A stretch of 64,000 nt of DNA from NCBI RefSeq assembly GCF_003419895.1, contig NZ_QPMM01000011.1:1-64000 (forward strand). The letters are read 5' to 3'. This document shows positions 1-9,500 of the stretch, piece by piece. The notes under the pieces were generated by a model. It was not told the DNA's origin, did no database searches, and saw only the letters and a program-made list of their open reading frames with translations. The position numbers and the translations under genes are program-made. Within the stretch, counting starts at the first letter, position 1; each line of letters opens with the position of its first letter. The stretch is from Chitinophaga silvatica (GTDB lineage Bacteria > Bacteroidota > Bacteroidia > Chitinophagales > Chitinophagaceae).

Positions 1-198
1 GTGGAGTTTTTCCTATTTAGATTATACAAGCTGTATGCGTAAAATTTATGCCATCCCCCAAGTTTTCAACTTGATCCTGTATGGGCCAAAAGCCAGGGAT
101 ATGATACTACCTTAATTACTGACGAGAATGGCCCGGCTACAATCGCTGATGTCAGCAAAGCAATTGCGGGTTATGCAGAAGCAGATACTTATGACCAG
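1..198 (+). other. Disrupted 5' end of the caspase-like gene
   Basis: There is no intact start here. In the frame of the downstream caspase gene, codons are open from 43 (a stop lies at 40-42) and encode recognisable caspase-fold sequence (WAKSQGYD, then ATIADVSKAI), but the first in-frame ATG is only at 199. In another frame an ATG at 35 begins MRKIYAI, which resembles the usual first beta strand of the caspase p20 fold, and this frame stops at 113-115. The two frames overlap at a run of five C (55-59), where a -1 shift would join them. Even joined, the segment normally found between strand 1 and the 'GYDTTLI' strand is missing. I infer a frameshift plus deletion, or a sequencing error. Confidence 0.55.
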
Positions 199-1707
199 AT
201 GATAATATTTTTTTCTGGTCATGGAGTATGGAAATCGGTTAACTCTGAATTATGGCTGCTTTCTGGTGCTACCCGCAATGCCGGTGAGGCGATTAATATT
301 AACGCATCTGCCTGGGCCGCGGAGAATGGTAATATTCCCCATGTAGTATTTATTGGCGATGCATGCAGGACAAACAGTTGTGATCCACTTTTAAATCGTG
401 TACATGGAAGTGATATTTTTCCAAATGTTACCTCCTATGCAATCGTACCTGAGGTGGACCGATTTCATGCAACTAAAGTAATGAGTCCTGCCTATGAAAG
501 CATGGAGAAAGGAGAGAGTGGAACCGCATTTGGAGTATTTACCCGCTGTATCCTTAACGGTTTACATGGTAATGTTATTGAAATTCTGCAACCTTATAAA
601 GCAGATGGTGGCAGTACCAGAATTCTGCTTCCCAGAGCATTGAAAACTTATCTTGAAAAAGTAGTTCCTCAGGAAGTCAGTAAGTTGGATGCCAGGCATA
701 CACAACAACCAGTATCTTACATACAATCGGACTATCCTAAATTTTTAGCAAGGTTTGGTAAAGGAAATGATACGAATCTTTTTCCACCTCTAACCTTCCC
801 GGAGGCCGAGTTTTATAATGCCGAAGAATCTACGAACCATTCGGGTATGGATGGCGTATTTATTGGTGGTAATTTGACACAGAATATTGATCCACGTTTA
901 TATGAAACCCCTGAAAGTTATTTAGGTAAGATTAACATACCTTTTTTACACTTTCTAATAGAACGAAGAGGAGGAGTTATTATTGATGGAGCTCATGATG
1001 TAACAATAGAACCAAGTTGGCCAAGTGCATACCTGTTTAGGAATGGCGAGATTACTTTTGCTGAAATACCGCCGTATTATCGTAACTCTTTTTTACTATT
1101 ACGCCTGGGAAACGGAAACAGTGTACCTATAACCATACTAAAAGACTTTATAGTAATAGTTTTGTTAAAGGACGAGCAGGTAACGAATATAAGATATGAG
1201 CCTACACGGAATAATCAAAGTTATTTGGACAGTTTTGAGCGCCGGTCACTCATTCAGGAAAAGCGGGCCTTAATTGCAACGGCTATGGAGTACGGTGATT
1301 TCAAGATTACCGGAAGTATGCAGGAAGTGATAAACCAGGCTGGTTATTTACGTTATGACAATGCCTTTGATCCAACACTCGGATTATATGCAAGTTATGC
1401 ATACGCTCAAATGGGGAGGCAAAAGGGAATAGGTAAGATTTATGAAGATATGAGCATGGAACCTGAACCGGTTCTGTTTGATGTTGAGTTATTGAATTTT
1501 TTGTCGACAATCAGATTTCAGCGTAGGTACTTTAACAAACGTAAAATTGGCATTGCTCCATTGTTAACGCAAGGCTGGTCATATTTTCCAATTGATTTCT
1601 CCTGTTTCCCTCAGCGGTTTGAAATATTGATCAAGGACCTGGTACCTGGCTTGTGGACAACATTTAATGCAAAGGGTACCCGTTTTATTTCAAAAACGTT
1701 ACGATAG
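199..1707 (+). CDS. Caspase-like (C14 family) cysteine peptidase, N-terminus damaged
   Basis: Residues 1-190 from this ATG carry the core of a caspase/metacaspase-type peptidase domain. The catalytic His is in FFSGHG (His8) and the catalytic Cys in IGDACR (Cys56), the usual order and roughly the usual spacing. The remaining 300 residues match no domain I know; they are rich in aromatic and beta-prone segments and may be a recognition or effector module. No signal peptide or membrane segment is seen, so the protein is probably cytoplasmic. In-frame caspase-like sequence continues upstream to position 43 without a start codon, so the readable ORF lacks the first beta strand of the fold and may be a pseudogene. 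The alpha/beta hydrolase gene follows after 2 bp, suggesting co-translation. Bacterial caspases paired with other hydrolases often belong to conflict or cell-death modules; that role is inference here. Confidence 0.7.
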   Translation: MIIFFSGHGVWKSVNSELWLLSGATRNAGEAININASAWAAENGNIPHVVFIGDACRTNSCDPLLNRVHGSDIFPNVTSYAIVPEVDRFHATKVMSPAYESMEKGESGTAFGVFTRCILNGLHGNVIEILQPYKADGGSTRILLPRALKTYLEKVVPQEVSKLDARHTQQPVSYIQSDYPKFLARFGKGNDTNLFPPLTFPEAEFYNAEESTNHSGMDGVFIGGNLTQNIDPRLYETPESYLGKINIPFLHFLIERRGGVIIDGAHDVTIEPSWPSAYLFRNGEITFAEIPPYYRNSFLLLRLGNGNSVPITILKDFIVIVLLKDEQVTNIRYEPTRNNQSYLDSFERRSLIQEKRALIATAMEYGDFKITGSMQEVINQAGYLRYDNAFDPTLGLYASYAYAQMGRQKGIGKIYEDMSMEPEPVLFDVELLNFLSTIRFQRRYFNKRKIGIAPLLTQGWSYFPIDFSCFPQRFEILIKDLVPGLWTTFNAKGTRFISKTLR

Positions 1708-1709
1708 AC

Positions 1710-2588
1710 ATGGGTACAATCATATTCATACATGGAAGGGGGCAGCAGGGATGTAATCCATCGGAGTTAGAGAAAGTGTGGACAACAGCTTTGGAAGAAG
1801 GGTTGCACAAAACAGGATTATCGCTACCAGAGGACACCAGAATAGTGTTCCCTTATTACGGAGATATTCTTAATAACCTTGTTAAAGAAGGAAGTGGCAC
1901 ATTGGAAAAACTTCTGGAGAAGGGTGATCCAACTGAAGCTGAGATATATTTTTTGCGAGAGGTACTACAGGAGTTACTGGATAACGCGGGTGTAAACAGT
2001 TTACAAATCCTGGAGAATTATGATGAAAATGTTGCTGAAAGGGGGCCTCAGAATTGGGGATGGGTGATAGCAATGGCAAGAACGGTAGATAGGATCCCTG
2101 GTTTAAGAGATATGGCATTGAATCTGGCAACATCGGATGTTTACCAGTACCTGAGTTTGCCACAGGTTCGGCTGGCGGTTGGCAGACACGTATCGGAACT
2201 GATTGATGATAAACCTTGTGTTATTGTTGCTCATTCTTTAGGTACCGTAGTTGCATATAACGTGTTACATCAGCTGCCAACTGCTAATATTGATACACTG
2301 ATTACACTTGGTTCTCCATTAGGTATTCGCGCCGTAAAAAACTATCTAACTAAACCGCTAATGATGCCATCCTGTATCGGCAAACTATGGTTTAATGCTT
2401 TGGATAGAAATGATATTGTAGCTCTTAAACCATTAACCAGACAACATTTTCCTGTAACTCCGGAAATCGTTAATAAAACTGATTTGGTAAATGGAACCTC
2501 AAATCGTCATGGTATTGAGGGATATTTAAGTGATCCGGAGGTTGCAGGGATCATTTATCAGGGGTTGAGAGAAAACATAGAGGGTTAA
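1710..2588 (+). CDS. Alpha/beta-hydrolase fold protein (putative lipase/esterase)
   Basis: A 292-residue cytoplasmic-looking alpha/beta hydrolase. The oxyanion-type N-terminal motif FIHGRG (residues 6-11), the nucleophile elbow AHSLGT (Ser176), a candidate acid in LDRND (Asp235) and a candidate base in SNRHG (His267) form a complete Ser-Asp-His triad in the right order. No signal peptide is present. The substrate cannot be read from sequence; the GTVVAY context after the serine is common in lipase/thioesterase-like members. The gene starts 2 bp after the caspase-like gene, so both are probably made from one transcript and may act in one process. It converges on the metallopeptidase-like gene, with 3 bp between the two stop codons. 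Confidence 0.75.
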   Translation: MGTIIFIHGRGQQGCNPSELEKVWTTALEEGLHKTGLSLPEDTRIVFPYYGDILNNLVKEGSGTLEKLLEKGDPTEAEIYFLREVLQELLDNAGVNSLQILENYDENVAERGPQNWGWVIAMARTVDRIPGLRDMALNLATSDVYQYLSLPQVRLAVGRHVSELIDDKPCVIVAHSLGTVVAYNVLHQLPTANIDTLITLGSPLGIRAVKNYLTKPLMMPSCIGKLWFNALDRNDIVALKPLTRQHFPVTPEIVNKTDLVNGTSNRHGIEGYLSDPEVAGIIYQGLRENIEG

Positions 2589-2591
2589 TTA

Positions 2592-4190
2592 TTATAATAT
2601 CTTAAAGGAATCAGGATGAACATTAAAGGTAGATTCGAAGGTCTGACAAACCCAATTCTTCATTTCATCTTTATTAATGTTTGTAGATAACCATTGATAA
2701 TCATAAGTAAAAGGACCATCAACGGCTATCCATTCTCTGACCATTGTGTAGAGCGTATTCCAGCCGAAAAAGTTGTTAAAGGTATCATTCACTCGTTCAA
2801 CGGTGTACTTCTTACAAGCAGAATGGAATATATTTCCATTTTCATCATCAATAAATAATGCCTTATGTTTTTCAAATAGTTCATATGATTCAACCAGGCT
2901 AAATTTATTTTCTGGAAATTCAATCATATGTATTCCTGGCCAACAGAAAAATTGAGGGTGTTTGGCTTTATCTTCCTGAAAGCGCAGAAACTTTGAAAAA
3001 AATAGCCGGATTGGTAGGTTGGATGATGTGTACTGATAGCTTTCCTCTTGCTCGAGCAGTGTTCTAATACTTGGTGATTTAATCCAGTTTAATATAAAGG
3101 TTGCACTTTCGTGCGGGGAAAAACAACCTATAGAACTAGAGAGTTTTTCGCTAAAATAAATGTATTCGTCCTTTGAATAATTGCGAATCGCTTTTTTTAC
3201 ATCGGGATGGTAGTCTCTGATCATTTGGCAGATTAGCGTGAAGCGATAACCAGGGTCATTTGTGATAATAAAAACCTCATGATGGGTCAGATCAAATGGA
3301 AACCCATCTACTGGATTGATGGCAAGATCACAGACTAATAAAAACAACGCTATAAGAGGATGATCTGGAGTGGCAGGAAAAGCCTCTCCCAGAATTTCCA
3401 GAAAAAGAGTAAATGCATGATTATAAATTCCTTCAAGCATCCCGGCTTTGTGAAATGCATTAAAATCTAGTTTCCCGCCACTAGCAAAATATAGATACTG
3501 TAACTGTGAGAATCTGGCCTGTCCTTCAAATATGGATCTGGTTCCAAGAGGTGGCATAGTGTTGGGCGACCCATAGTAAAAGCTTTCAGTTTTTGAATCT
3601 TTTAATTTTCTAAAACCTTCACCCCAGTTGTTTATATTAGGTAAGAAAGATAAATCCGGATCAAAAGTTGAGGCTAATGTCCAGTTGGTGGCACCCCACA
3701 TGATATGATAAGAATGGCCCCAGGATTCGAAGTATGGATTAGCTGTAAATCGTTCGATTCTAGAGGGATCAAAAGCTATTTGGCTGGCAAATTCTATGTC
3801 ATACCAATTATTAAGTATTTGGTTAATGTTTTCATCTTTAGCGTCTGCAGCATTATACTTCAAGATTGATTTAAATGGTCCGATTGTCTCCAATACCTTT
3901 TTCAATATTGAGTATACAAGGTGATGCTGAACCGGAAACTTTAAACTGGAAACCAAGCCAAAATTAGAGCCAACATGCTGCCACCAGTGGATTGTCTCAT
4001 GTAAATAGGTTGAGTAAGCCTGGAGTTGAGTGGCAGTAATATCTGAAGCCGTATAAATGCCTAAGGGCAGGTCATTTAATTCTCGTTGAATATCTTTTCT
4101 TAATCTCAGAACAAATTGCATTGGGTTATAGAGCCCTCTGGGTTCTCCGATATTTTCTGATGATAATAATTCAGGGTTTAATTTAATCAT
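2592..4190 (-). CDS. Putative zinc metallopeptidase of unknown family
   Basis: A 532-residue protein I cannot place in a named family. It has an HExxH zinc-binding motif, HETIH at residues 64-68 followed by WWQH, and a possible third ligand in FEGQAR (Glu223), the layout of gluzincin metallopeptidases. No signal peptide or transmembrane helix is visible, so it is probably cytosolic. It is transcribed toward the hydrolase gene with only 3 bp between the stops, so it is not in the same operon but may be part of the same accessory island. The upstream 356 bp (4191-4546) is AT-rich and must hold its promoter and that of the divergent sigma gene. The metallopeptidase call rests on the motif alone. 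Confidence 0.5.
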   Translation of the reverse strand: MIKLNPELLSSENIGEPRGLYNPMQFVLRLRKDIQRELNDLPLGIYTASDITATQLQAYSTYLHETIHWWQHVGSNFGLVSSLKFPVQHHLVYSILKKVLETIGPFKSILKYNAADAKDENINQILNNWYDIEFASQIAFDPSRIERFTANPYFESWGHSYHIMWGATNWTLASTFDPDLSFLPNINNWGEGFRKLKDSKTESFYYGSPNTMPPLGTRSIFEGQARFSQLQYLYFASGGKLDFNAFHKAGMLEGIYNHAFTLFLEILGEAFPATPDHPLIALFLLVCDLAINPVDGFPFDLTHHEVFIITNDPGYRFTLICQMIRDYHPDVKKAIRNYSKDEYIYFSEKLSSSIGCFSPHESATFILNWIKSPSIRTLLEQEESYQYTSSNLPIRLFFSKFLRFQEDKAKHPQFFCWPGIHMIEFPENKFSLVESYELFEKHKALFIDDENGNIFHSACKKYTVERVNDTFNNFFGWNTLYTMVREWIAVDGPFTYDYQWLSTNINKDEMKNWVCQTFESTFNVHPDSFKIL

Positions 4191-4546
4191 GGTTAAAGGA
4201 TTTTATACCACAGGAAAGAGTTATTCTAATTTATCAATAATACTTTTTATTATTGATATTAATCAGTGTTAAAATTATTTAATATAATCCTCTTTTCTAC
4301 TCAGATACAGTATTTTGCTCTCTTTAATATAAGATAATAATATTTTAAGGCCACTCATTGACTTAAAATTTATTATGTAAATGTTGCTATTGGCTTTTAT
4401 ATAGTATGTCTAACTACCGGATAACCGATTTTGTATAAATATTTATACCTGTTACTTCCAGAATTCCACTTCCGTTCGTCAATTGCATTTTAATAGCTTA
4501 ATTTTTTAATTATTTTTACACCTCAACTAAAATCGGGTTTGCAAAC
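4191..4546. other. AT-rich divergent intergenic region
   Basis: This 356-bp gap lies between the divergent metallopeptidase-like and sigma-factor genes. It is very AT-rich, has a short palindrome TATAAATATTTATA at about 4434-4447, and shows no open frame or RNA gene I can support. It should contain both promoters, but I find no clear TAnnTTTG element with good spacing. Confidence 0.5.
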
Positions 4547-5134
4547 TTGTCGCGGAAACCAACTTATAATGAGTATCAGCTTTTGCGCGGATTAACTGCG
4601 GGAGATACATTGCATTATTCTTATATCTTTAAAGAGTATTATAATGTGCTTTGCCACTACGCCGAAACAATCATCGGCGAACCTGGGCATGCCGAAGATA
4701 TTGTGCAGGACGTTTTTGAAAGATTATGGCAGAAGCCATATGCTTTCGAGGATCTACGGCATCTGAAAGATTTCCTGTACAAGGCTACACGTAATGCCGC
4801 TCTTAATTTCTTAAAAGGGGCACAGCATAGTAAGGAACGACAGGCCAAATTTCTTCACGAACAAGAAGCATCCGGTACAGAGGAAGACCTGGAAATTATC
4901 CGCATGGAAGTTTTCAGAGTGATTTACCGCGAGATCAACAACCTCCCTGAGCAATGCGGGAAGATAGTGCGTATGAGTTATATTGATGGACTGAAAAACG
5001 AGCAGATAGCCGAAGCCCTTTCCATTTCTCTCCAAACAGTTAAAAATCAAAAAACCAGGGGTATGAAGCTGCTGAGAATGCGCGTATCACCTGCTGTTAT
5101 TACCCTATTCTTATTATTTTCCCACCACTCATAA
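4547..5134 (+). CDS. ECF (FecI-like) RNA polymerase sigma factor
   Basis: A 195-residue ECF sigma factor of the Bacteroidota FecI type. Region 2 is visible at about residues 25-90 (GHAEDIVQDVFERLW, then FLYKATRNAALNFLKG), and region 4 at about 128-175 with a helix-turn-helix around NEQIAEALSISLQTVKNQ. The reading frame is open from 4502 with no ATG, so TTG at 4547 is the best start; this is weakly supported. The FecR anti-sigma gene follows 64 bp downstream, then SusC/SusD, which is the standard trans-envelope signalling layout: outer-membrane transporter senses ligand, FecR relays, sigma is released and transcribes the operon. It probably activates the whole 4.5-19.7 kb block. Confidence 0.93.
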   Translation: MSRKPTYNEYQLLRGLTAGDTLHYSYIFKEYYNVLCHYAETIIGEPGHAEDIVQDVFERLWQKPYAFEDLRHLKDFLYKATRNAALNFLKGAQHSKERQAKFLHEQEASGTEEDLEIIRMEVFRVIYREINNLPEQCGKIVRMSYIDGLKNEQIAEALSISLQTVKNQKTRGMKLLRMRVSPAVITLFLLFSHHS

Positions 5135-5198
5135 TTTTTTTTCGATTCCTTTAGTACGATCGGAACATCATGTTGTAATAATGTAAATTGATTAGAAC

Positions 5199-6389
5199 AT
5201 GGCGTCTTCTTCAAACGATCCATTCCTCATTGCAGGGCTTATTTCCCGTTCGCAACAGGGGATACTGACGGCCGATGAGCAGGAGGTACTGGATGCCTGG
5301 ATCGCTGCCAGTGAAAAAAACAGGGAGTTGTGGATGGAATTGAACAATCCCGATGTGCAACAACAAAACGTGCGTGCATTGGCCAGGTTTGACGAAACCG
5401 CAGCACTGGAACGTTTTCTTTCCAGCAAACCTGCAAATTCAAAAATACACCGGATGCAATTCCTTCGCACATGGAAATGGGCGGCCGCAGTATTTGTACT
5501 GGCATTAGGAGTATCAACTTATTTTCTGCTCTCACCAAATACAAGAATTGCTGGCTGGAAGTCTGCCCAACACGATATTCCACCTGGTAAAAATGGTGCT
5601 ATCCTAACATTGGCAGATGGTACACAACTGGTATTAGACAGTTTGGGCGAAGGAAAAATCGCAACACAGAATGGAACACAAATTTCACTGAATAACAACG
5701 AGCTTAAATACGACGCTACCGCCGCAACAGACGGAATAGCATATAATACCATCACTACGCCTAAAGGTCGCCAGTATCATGTTGTTCTTCCCGATGGCAC
5801 GGAAGTATGGCTGAATGCAGCATCTTCTATTCAATATCCTGTCGCTTTCAAAGGACGGGAACGAAGAGTAAAAATCAGTGGGGAGATTTATTTTGAAGTA
5901 GCCAGTAAGAGCTGGCAGCCATTTGTAGTGGAAACCAACCAAATGAAACTGGAAGTGTTAGGTACTTCATTTAATGTGAATACCTATGATGATGAGAAAA
6001 CAATCCGCACAACACTGATGACAGGTGCTGTGAAAATTACACCTCGGCCAGGCGATATAAAAACCATTCAGCCGAAGGTGCTGGTGCCCGGCCAGACTGC
6101 GGATTTAAGCAGAGAAGATGCTTCACTGACTGTAACGGAAACGCCGGATACAGACAAAATCATAGCATGGAAAAACGGCCTGTTTAATTTCGATGGCATG
6201 GATTTATACAGTGTAATGCGCCAATTGGCAAGGTGGTACAACATAGAGATACAATACATTGGAAAGCCGGATAATGTAATCTTCAAAGGGAAAATGCATC
6301 GTAATACCAATTTGTCGGATGTATTAAAAGTATTGGAAACGATGGATGTTAATTTCGAATTGAAGGGGAATATTTTGTATGTAAAATAG
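5199..6389 (+). CDS. FecR-family anti-sigma factor
   Basis: A 396-residue inner-membrane anti-sigma factor. The cytoplasmic N-terminus (about residues 1-85) would bind the adjacent sigma factor. One transmembrane helix follows at about 90-110 (WAAAVFVLALG). The periplasmic FecR domain is at about 180-290 (LPDGTEVWLNAASSIQYP, FEVASK, LGTSFNV), and a C-terminal DUF4974-type domain at about 320-396 contains LADVLKVLE-like sequence (LSDVLKVLETMDVNFEL). The length is normal for the family. Its periplasmic part is expected to contact the STN domain of the SusC protein encoded next, linking substrate capture to sigma activity. Confidence 0.94.
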   Translation: MASSSNDPFLIAGLISRSQQGILTADEQEVLDAWIAASEKNRELWMELNNPDVQQQNVRALARFDETAALERFLSSKPANSKIHRMQFLRTWKWAAAVFVLALGVSTYFLLSPNTRIAGWKSAQHDIPPGKNGAILTLADGTQLVLDSLGEGKIATQNGTQISLNNNELKYDATAATDGIAYNTITTPKGRQYHVVLPDGTEVWLNAASSIQYPVAFKGRERRVKISGEIYFEVASKSWQPFVVETNQMKLEVLGTSFNVNTYDDEKTIRTTLMTGAVKITPRPGDIKTIQPKVLVPGQTADLSREDASLTVTETPDTDKIIAWKNGLFNFDGMDLYSVMRQLARWYNIEIQYIGKPDNVIFKGKMHRNTNLSDVLKVLETMDVNFELKGNILYVK

Positions 6390-6417
6390 CAGATAGTAAG
6401 ATGTTGCTTAAACAAAA

Positions 6418-6442
6418 CCGGAAGTGCTTGCGACACTCCCGG
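6418..6442 (+). promoter_or_regulatory. Hairpin between fecR and susC
   Basis: The sequence can form a 9-bp stem with one mismatch (arms 6418-6426 and 6434-6442, loop of 7), starting 28 bp after the FecR stop codon. No U-run follows, so it is not a canonical intrinsic terminator. It may be an mRNA processing or attenuation element. Confidence 0.35.
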
Positions 6443-6507
6443 CAGATGTTCAAGTAATGTAATAATCACAATCAGGTTAAAGACTGCTTATTTGTTCACT
6501 TAAACAC

Positions 6508-6530
6508 TCCGTCCTTATGAGAAGGACGGA
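6508..6530 (+). promoter_or_regulatory. Perfect 9-bp hairpin just upstream of susC
   Basis: Arms TCCGTCCTT (6508-6516) and AAGGACGGA (6522-6530) pair perfectly around a 5-nt loop, ending 12 bp before the first possible SusC start. The loop contains ATGAG. Its position suggests a leader structure affecting SusC expression or the ratio of regulator to transporter mRNA. Confidence 0.4.
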
Positions 6531-6542
6531 CTATGCAAAGCT

Positions 6543-9500
6543 ATGCCAATTATTTTTTATTGCAAACGGGTTCCATATAGCTGGAAACGTGGCTCAACCA
6601 AATCTCTGTTAGTCATGAAACTAACATTCTTTCTTCTTACCGCTGCTCTGTTGCAAGTATCTGCCAGAGGCCTTTCTCAGAACATAGACTTTAACGGTAA
6701 AAACGTTGCACTGGAAAAAGTTTTTGCAGCTGTAGAATCACAAACCGATTATGTTTTCCTGTACAAGGCTACAGCTTTATCAATGGCAAAACCTGTCACT
6801 ATCAGTGCCAGGGGAATTGACTTAAAAGCTTTTCTCAACAAGGTATTCGAGAACCAGTCACTGAACTACAAGATCATCGACAAAAACATTCTGGTTTCTC
6901 AGAAAGAAATCAGATCCGCTGAAACAATTCAAACTGTTGATACACTGCCGGCAAAACAGGAATTGATAAATGTCTACGTCTATTCTTCCGGTTTTACGCC
7001 ACTGGGCAGTGCTACTATTAGCAATCTCTCCGACAAGCGGAACTATCTGACCTCGGGAAGTGGATTAGGGGTGGTGCCTGTAAAATTAGGTGACCAGATT
7101 CGGATCAGCTATATCGGGTATGTGGACCACGTATTTACAATAACAGAACCGATTATTACTGTAAAATCATACAGCTCGGAGCTGGTGCTCTCCGAAAACA
7201 AACTGGATGAAGTGCAGATCACTGTTTTGGGTACTACAAATAAAAGAATCGGAACAGCCAATATTGCTACAGTGAAAGCCAGTGATATTGAAAGACAACC
7301 TGTCGTAAATGCGCTGGATGCCATCGCAGGTCGTATTCCCGGCCTCCGGATCAGCCAATCGACAAACACAGCAGGAGCCAGGAAAGTAGAGCTACGTGGA
7401 CGAAATGTACTGAACGAAAACATGTTTACTGATCCGCTGTACGTTGTTGACGGATTACCGATTGCTACTTTATCCGTTAATCCATTTGGTACGGATATCC
7501 CTGTTAGTGGTGGTTATTTAAATACCGAAAATCCTTTGTACATGATCAATCCATTGGACATTGAAAGCGTGGATGTGCTGAAAGATGCAGATGCTACCGC
7601 ATTATACGGTTCCAGAGGTGCAAACGGCGTAATTCTCATCACTACCAAAAAAGGAAAGCCGGGTCCTACCAGGTTTAATGTAAGCTACTCCAAAGTTTTT
7701 TCGGGGGTGCAGCGTTACATGGATATGATGAATACCGAACAGTATCTGGCAGTGAGAAAGGAAGCCATGCTCAATGATGCAGCTTTTCCTACCATGGATA
7801 ATGCCCCTGACCTTACAATCTGGGATCAGAAAGCTTATACAGACTGGCAACGCACTTTCTTTAAAAATGAGCAGTCGGATGATGTGCAATTGAGTGTAGA
7901 AGGTGGGCTGCTACAGAATACATATCGCGTTAGTGTAGGATATACCTCCACAACAGAAATGTACAACCAGGGCAGGGGGAACAATCGTTTAACAATGGGA
8001 TTGTCTTTCAGCCACCGTAGCCCGAACGGTAAGCTGAAGGTAGACCTTTCTTCAAACAGTACTTATTCCAACAATGAAACTGCTACTGCGATAGACTTTT
8101 TCTCCCTTGCACCCAATGCTCCCGGTATTTATGATGAGAACGGGCAATACAATTTTGTTCCGTACAGAAACCAGTTTGGAACCATCTATCCATTCAAGAA
8201 TATTAAAGACTGGGGAGAGAATCAAACGCTGAAAAGTCAGACTAATGTTGGATTTACTTACGAAATATTCAAGGACTTGTCGGCGGGTGTTAGTATTAAT
8301 GGAGAATTTTTCAGCATTAAAACCGGCTATTATACTCCTAAAGCCGGGAAAGATCCTTTATTCTTTCCCCTGAGCATGGCATTTTTTACTAATGGTAGCG
8401 GAAAGAGCCTGTTGGTAAGGCCGAATATCAACTATATAAAGCTCTTTGGTGGCGCAAGAGTATCTGTTTCCCTGGCAGCAGATTACAGTTATGCTGATCA
8501 GGGTGTGGCATCAGTTATAGGAATGTTGTACTCTAACGATAATCTACTTAAAAGCCACTCAAATGCCCAGGCCGTAAAAGCCTTAAATAATTATGCAGAG
8601 CTGAAGGTTGCTTCCCTGTTAGCAACGGTTGCCTTCGACTGGGAAAATAAATACATAGTTAATTTAAACGGCAGAAGGGACGGCTCGTCACGCTTCGGTG
8701 ACGGAACTCGTTTCGGGAACTTCGGATCTGCCGGAGTTTCATGGGTTTTATCTAATGAAGAATGGTTTAAGAATGCTAAAATGGATTGGCTGAGCTTTGC
8801 CAAAATCAGATCTACCTACGGTGTAATGGGAAATGCCAATGTGGGTGACTACCAATACCTCTCTCGCTGGTCGAATATTCCAACGGGTGCTATGGATAAA
8901 TTGCCGGATTATGATGATCAGACCATTTATACACTCATACAACCCGTTAACCAGAAGTTTAGCTGGTCCAGTGCTAGTAAGTTCGAAGTTGGTGCCCAGA
9001 TTGGATTTTTTAACAGCAAATTGAACATAGAAAGCAACTTCTATATCAATAAGGACGGAAAGCAGTTGACAAATATTACTACGCCGGTTTTCACAGGTTT
9101 TCCTTCTGTGGTGGGCAACTGGCCTGCTGTTATCCAGAACAGAGGGATGGAGCTGATGTTGAATGGAACAATCCTGAACACAAAAACCTGGGGTCTGACA
9201 GCACGTTTCCATGTAAGTAAGAACAAAAATACACTGGTGGCTTTCGAAGGGTTGGAAAGTTCTCCTTACCGCGATCTGTATAGAATCGGAACTTCTATAA
9301 CTGCTAAGGCCTACTCACACTACATCGGTATCAACCCAATGAAAGGAACACCTGAGTTTGAGGATTATAACGGAGATGGGATTAAATCCAATGGGATGAC
9401 TAGCTCGAACTTTCCGGACACAGACCTGGACGATCATTACCGGGTAATTGACCTGAATCCTAAATATTACGGAGGGATGGGCTTTCGGATAGACTTCATG

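Noticed and set aside
8748-9212. 154-codon antisense frame inside susC
   Set aside because: It overlaps strong beta-barrel coding sequence and has no recognisable domain.
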